A stretch of DNA of 64,000 bases from Lumbricus terrestris (taxonomy: Eukaryota > Annelida > Clitellata > Crassiclitellata > Lumbricidae): contig OX457043.1 of assembly GCA_949752735.1 (NCBI GenBank), positions 38,876,105-38,940,104 of the forward strand, given 5' to 3'. The position numbers were made by a program, and so were the translations under genes. The stretch's first letter is position 1; each line of letters opens with the position of its first letter. This document shows positions 60,336-64,000 of the stretch, one piece after another. The notes under the pieces are model-generated. The model saw nothing but the letters and a program-made list of their open reading frames with translations, was not told where the DNA came from and did no database searches.

Positions 60336-61365
60336 TCCTTGATTTCTGCTGTATTTCTTTCTCTTTCTGTTGTCGTCACTGTCTGTCTGATGTTTCTGCT
60401 GTTGTTTTCCCACTCTTTCTTTCGTCAATTCTCTCAGTGCTTGATTTCTGCTGTACCTCTTTCTCTTTGTTAAGTCGTCACTGTCTGTCTGATATTTCTG
60501 CTGTCGTTTTCACCATTTTTTCTTTCGTCAGTTCTCTCAGTCCTTGATTTCTGATGTATTTCTTTCCTTTTCTTTGTCGTCACTGTCTGTATTTGTTGTT
60601 TCTGCTGTCGATTTCCAATCTTTCTTTCGTCAATTCTCTCAGTCCTTGATTTCTATTGTTTTTCTTTATTTTTCTTTGTGTTTGCTGTCTGTATTTGTTG
60701 TTTCTGCTGTCGATTTCCATTCTTTCTTTCGTCAATTCTCTCAGTCCTTGATTTCTATTGTTTTTCTTTATTTTTCTTTGTGTTTGCTGTCTGTATTTGT
60801 TGTTTCTGCTGTCGATTTCCATTCTTTCTTTCGTCATTTCTCTCAGTCCTTGATTTCCTATGTATTTATTTCCTTTTCTGTGTCGTCACGGTCTGTGTTT
60901 GTTGTTTCTGCTGTCGATTTCCACTCTTTCTGTCGTCAATTCTCTCAGTCCTTGATTTATGATGTATTTCTTTTCTTTTCTTTGTCGTTACTGTCTGTAT
61001 TTGTTGTTTCTGCTGTCGATTTCCACTCTTTCTGTCGTCAATTCTCTCAGTCCTTGATTTTCCATGTATTTCTTTTCTTTTCTTTGTGTTCGCTGTCTGT
61101 ATTTGTTGTTTCTGCTGTCGTTTTCACCACTCTTTCTTTCGTCAATTCTCTCAGTCCTTGATTTTTGATGTATTTCTTTTTTTTTCTTTGCCATCACTGT
61201 CTTCGTTTGTTGTTTCTGCTGTCGATTTCCATTCTTTCGTTCGTCAATTCTCTCAGTCCTTGATTTCCTATGTATTTCTTTCCTTTTCTGTGTCGTCACG
61301 GTCTGTGTTTGTTGTTTCTGCTGTCGTTTTCACCACTCTTTCTTTCATCAATTCTCTCAGTCTTT

Positions 61366-61470
61366 GATTTCTGCTGTATTTCTTTCTCTTTCTGTTGTCG
61401 TCACTGTCTGTCTGATGTTTCTGCTGTTGTTTTCCCACTCTTTCTTTCGTCAATTCTCTCAGTGCTTGAT
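61366..61470 (+). other. recombination joint, D-type to B-type flank
   Basis: The monomer here is shared by both paths. To its left the sequence follows 56,950. To its right it switches to the GTGCTTG and GTACCTC monomers that follow B or D hairpins (as at 10,170) and then runs the B-to-C route. Confidence 0.7.
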
Positions 61471-62428
61471 TTCTGCTGTACCTCTTTCTCTTTGTTAAGT
61501 CGTCACTGTCTGTCTGATATTTCTGCTGTCGTTTTCACCATTCTTTCTTTCGTCAATTCTCTCAGTCCTTGATTTCTGATGTATTTCTTTCCTTTTCTTT
61601 GTCGTCACTGTCTGTATTTGTTGTTTCTGCTGTCGATTTCCATTCTTTCTTTCGTCAATTCTCTCAGTCCTTGATTTCTGATGTATTTCTTTCCTTTTCT
61701 TTGTCGTCACTGTCTGTATTTGTTGTTTCTGCTGTCGATTTCCATTCTTTCTTTCGTCAATTCTCTCAGTCCTTGATTTCTATTGTTTTTCTTTCCTTTT
61801 CTTTGTGTTCGCTGTCTGTATTTGTTGTTTCTGCTGTCGATTTCCATTCTTTCTTTCGTCAATTCTCTCAGTCCTTGATTTCCTATGTATTTATTTCCTT
61901 TTCTGTGTCGTCACGGTCTGTGTTTGTTGTTTCTGCTGTCAATTTCCACTCTTTCTGTCGTCAATTCTCTCAGTCCTTGATTTCTGATGTATTTCTTTCC
62001 TTTTCTTTGTCGTCACTTTCTGTATTTGTTGTTTCTGCTGTCGATTTCCATTCTTTCTTTCGTCAATTCTCTCAGTCCTTGATTTATGATGTATTTCTTT
62101 TCTTTTCTTTGTCGTCACTTTCTGTATTTGTTGTTTCTGCTGTCGATTTCCATTCTTTCTTTCGTCAATTCTCTCAGTCCTTGATTTATGATGTATTTCT
62201 TTTCTTTTCTTTGTCGTCACTTTCTGTATTTGTTGTTTCTGCTGTCGTTTTCACCATTCTTTCTTTCGTCAATTCTCTCAGTCCTTGATTTATGATGTAT
62301 TTCTTTTCTTTTCTTTGTCGTCACTTTCTGTATTTGTTGTTTCTGCTGTCGATTTCCATTCTCACTTTCGTCAATTCTCTCAGTCCTTGATTTCTGCTGT
62401 CAATCTTTCTCTCTATCTTTCTTCGTCA

Positions 62429-62543
62429 CTCAGAACTGACGAAACTTAGAGTGGGGACAACATCAGCAGAAACACAGACGAACAGTGTCTGACTGTAATG
62501 TCTGCTGTTGTTTTCCCACACTTTCTTTCGTCAATTCTCTCAG
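62429..62543. repeat. foldback hairpin 31 (class C)
   Basis: Dyad at about 62485. Reached from D after 2,208 bp along a B-type path. The last foldback in the window. Confidence 0.93.
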
Positions 62544-64000
62544 TCCTTGAGTTCTGCTGTATTTCTTTCTCTTTCTGTTGTCGTCACTGTCTGTCTGATG
62601 TTTCTGCTGTTGTTTTCCCACTCTTTCTTTCGTCAATTCTCTCAGTGCTTGATTTCTGCTGTACCACTTTCTCTTTGTTAAGTCGTCACTGTCTGTCTGA
62701 TATTTCTGCTGTCGTTTTCACCATTCTTTCTTTCGTCAATTCTCTGAGTCCTCGTTTTCTGCTGTATCTCTTTCTCTTTGTTAAGTCTTCACTGTCTGTC
62801 TGATATTTCTGCTGTCGTTTTCACCATTCTTTCTTTCGTCAATTCTCTCAGTCCTTTATTTCTGATGTATTTCTTTCCTTTTCTTTGTCGTCACTGTCTG
62901 TATTTGTTGTTTCTGCTGTCGATTTCCATTCTTTCTTTCGTCAGTTCTCTCAGTCCTTGATTTCTGATGTATTTCTTTCCTTTTCTTTGTCGTCACTGTC
63001 TGTATTTGTTGTTTCTGCTGTCGATTTCCATTCTTTCTTTCGTCAATTCTCTCAGTCCTTGATTTCTATTGTTTTTCTTTATTTTTCTTTGTGTTCGCTG
63101 TCTGTATTTGTTGTTTCTGCTGTCGATTTCCATTCTTTCTTTCGTCAATTCTCTCAGTCCTTGATTTCCTATGTATTTATTTCCTTTTCTGTGTCGTCAC
63201 GGTCTGTGTTTGTTGTTTCTGCTGTCGATTTCCACTCTTTCTTTCGTCAATTCTCTCAGTCCTTGATTTCTGATGTATTTCTTTTCTTTTCTTTGTCGTC
63301 ACTTTCTGTATTTGTTGTTTCTGCTGTCGATTTCCATTCTTTCTTTCGTCAATTCTCTCAGTCCTTGATTTCTGATGTATTTCTTTCCTTTTCTTTGTCG
63401 TCACTGTCTGTATTTGTTGTTTCTGCTCTTGATTTCCATTCTTTCTTTCATCAATTCTCTCAGTCCTTGATTTCTGATGTATTTCTTTCCTTTTCTTTGT
63501 CGTCACTGTCTGTATTTGTTGTCTCTGCTGTCGTTTTCACCACTCTTTCTTTCGTCAATTCTCTCAGTCCTTGATTTCTGATGTATTTCTTTCCTTTTCT
63601 TTGTCGTCACTTTCTGTATTTGTTGTCTCTGCTGTCGATTTCCATTCTTTCTTTCGTCAATTCTCTCAGTCCTTGATTTCTGATGTATATATTTCTTTCC
63701 TTTTCTTCGTCGCCGCTGTCTGTATTTGTTGTTTCTGCTGTCGATTTCCATTCTTTCTTTCGTCAATTCTCTCAGTCCTTGATTTCTGATGTATTTCTTT
63801 CCTTTTCTTTGTCGTCTCTGTCTGTATTTGTTGTACCTGCTGTCGATTTCCATTCTTTCTTTCGTCAATTCTCTCAGTCCTTGATTTCTGATGTATTTCT
63901 TATCTTTTCTTTGTCGTCACGGTCTGTGATTGTTGTTTCTGCTGTCGTTTTCACCACTCTTTCTTTCGTCAATTCTCTCAGTTCTTGATTTCTGATGTAT

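Larger units (their letters stand above)
25595..64000 (+). repeat. 102-bp satellite array, right block
   Basis: The same satellite resumes directly after the target-site duplication of the retrotransposon, in the same orientation and at the exact base where the left block stops. It continues to the window end. It uses the same monomers, but most higher-order units here are of the A-D-E-D-C kind, while the left block uses A-B-C. Twenty complete hairpins lie in this block, plus the right arm of the interrupted one. No gene, RNA gene or second transposon is visible. Confidence 0.98.
54423..64000 (+). repeat. higher-order unit 7 (incomplete), A-D-E-D-C
   Basis: Hairpins lie at 54423 (A), 55808 (D), 58320 (E), 60221 (D) and 62429 (C). 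The next A is expected near 64,747, beyond the window. Two chimeric joints are visible. Near 59,141 the E flank jumps back into sequence like 54,745, giving a 4,413-bp offset duplication. Between 61,366 and 61,470 a D-type flank changes into a B-type flank. Confidence 0.8.

Noticed and set aside
25653..64000. Minus-strand Lys/Arg/Gln-rich repeat proteins (for example 5688-6257 on the left, 51558-51896 on the right)
   Set aside because: These are the complements of the same monomers, broken wherever monomer length changes. They are interesting as composition but show no start context, no conserved frame and no recognisable domain.
1..64000. CRISPR array
   Set aside because: There are no unique spacers between repeats, the unit is a contiguous 102-bp satellite, and the element is a eukaryotic retrotransposon.

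Overview
The window is eukaryotic, most likely animal, repeat DNA. About 56.7 kb of the 64 kb is one continuous satellite array with a monomer of about 102 bp, roughly 550 monomers. The array is cut once, at 18253-25589, by a single 7,337-bp LTR retrotransposon. I see no host gene, rRNA or tRNA. The retrotransposon belongs to the Ty3/gypsy superfamily but has integrase upstream of reverse transcriptase. That is the hallmark of the Gmr1 group, described from cod, sea urchin and ascidian-type genomes, so I infer a metazoan, perhaps marine. The species cannot be named from this sequence.

Satellite (1-18252 and 25595-64000). The plus strand is pyrimidine-rich: in the representative monomer 6578-6679 I count 55 T, 23 C, 14 G and 10 A. 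Monomers run head to tail on the plus strand. The exception is 31 sites where a half monomer (about 57 bp) is inserted in reverse orientation just before a normal half monomer. Each site is an imperfect foldback of exactly 115 bp. Sequence details sort the foldbacks into five classes, named A to E here. A: preceded by TTTTTGCTGTCAAGC. B: preceded by TTTCTGCTCTCAATC. C: carries AACTGACGAAACTT. D: preceded by TTTCCGCTCTCAATC and carries GCAGAAGCACAG. E: right arm carries TTTCGCCAATTC. Their order and spacing define higher-order units running from one A hairpin to the next: A-B-C-B-C (495-8367), A-B (8368-13203), A-B-C (13204-18195), A-D-B-C (18196-33039, containing the retrotransposon), A-D-E-D-C (33040-42137), A-D-E-D-E-D-C (42138-54422) and A-D-E-D-C (54423 to the window end). 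Unit length therefore varies by unequal exchange, while class-to-class spacings are kept nearly to the base.

Retrotransposon (18253-25589). Two 459-bp LTRs, identical by eye, start TGTGAG and end TTGACA, and are flanked by a 5-bp target duplication GACAG. Between them lie a tRNA-Leu-type primer binding site, a leader with an 18-bp minisatellite, ORF1 (Gag with a long charged helix, a CCHC knuckle, an aspartic protease and the first half of the integrase zinc finger), ORF2 (second half of the zinc finger, integrase core, reverse transcriptase, RNase H) and a polypurine tract. ORF1 and ORF2 are in different frames, with the break inside the integrase zinc finger. The element lies at the dyad of a class A hairpin and has not been copied into any other unit, so it is younger than the amplification of the array around it.

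Many long open frames exist in the satellite on both strands only because 102 is a multiple of three. I do not annotate them as genes.
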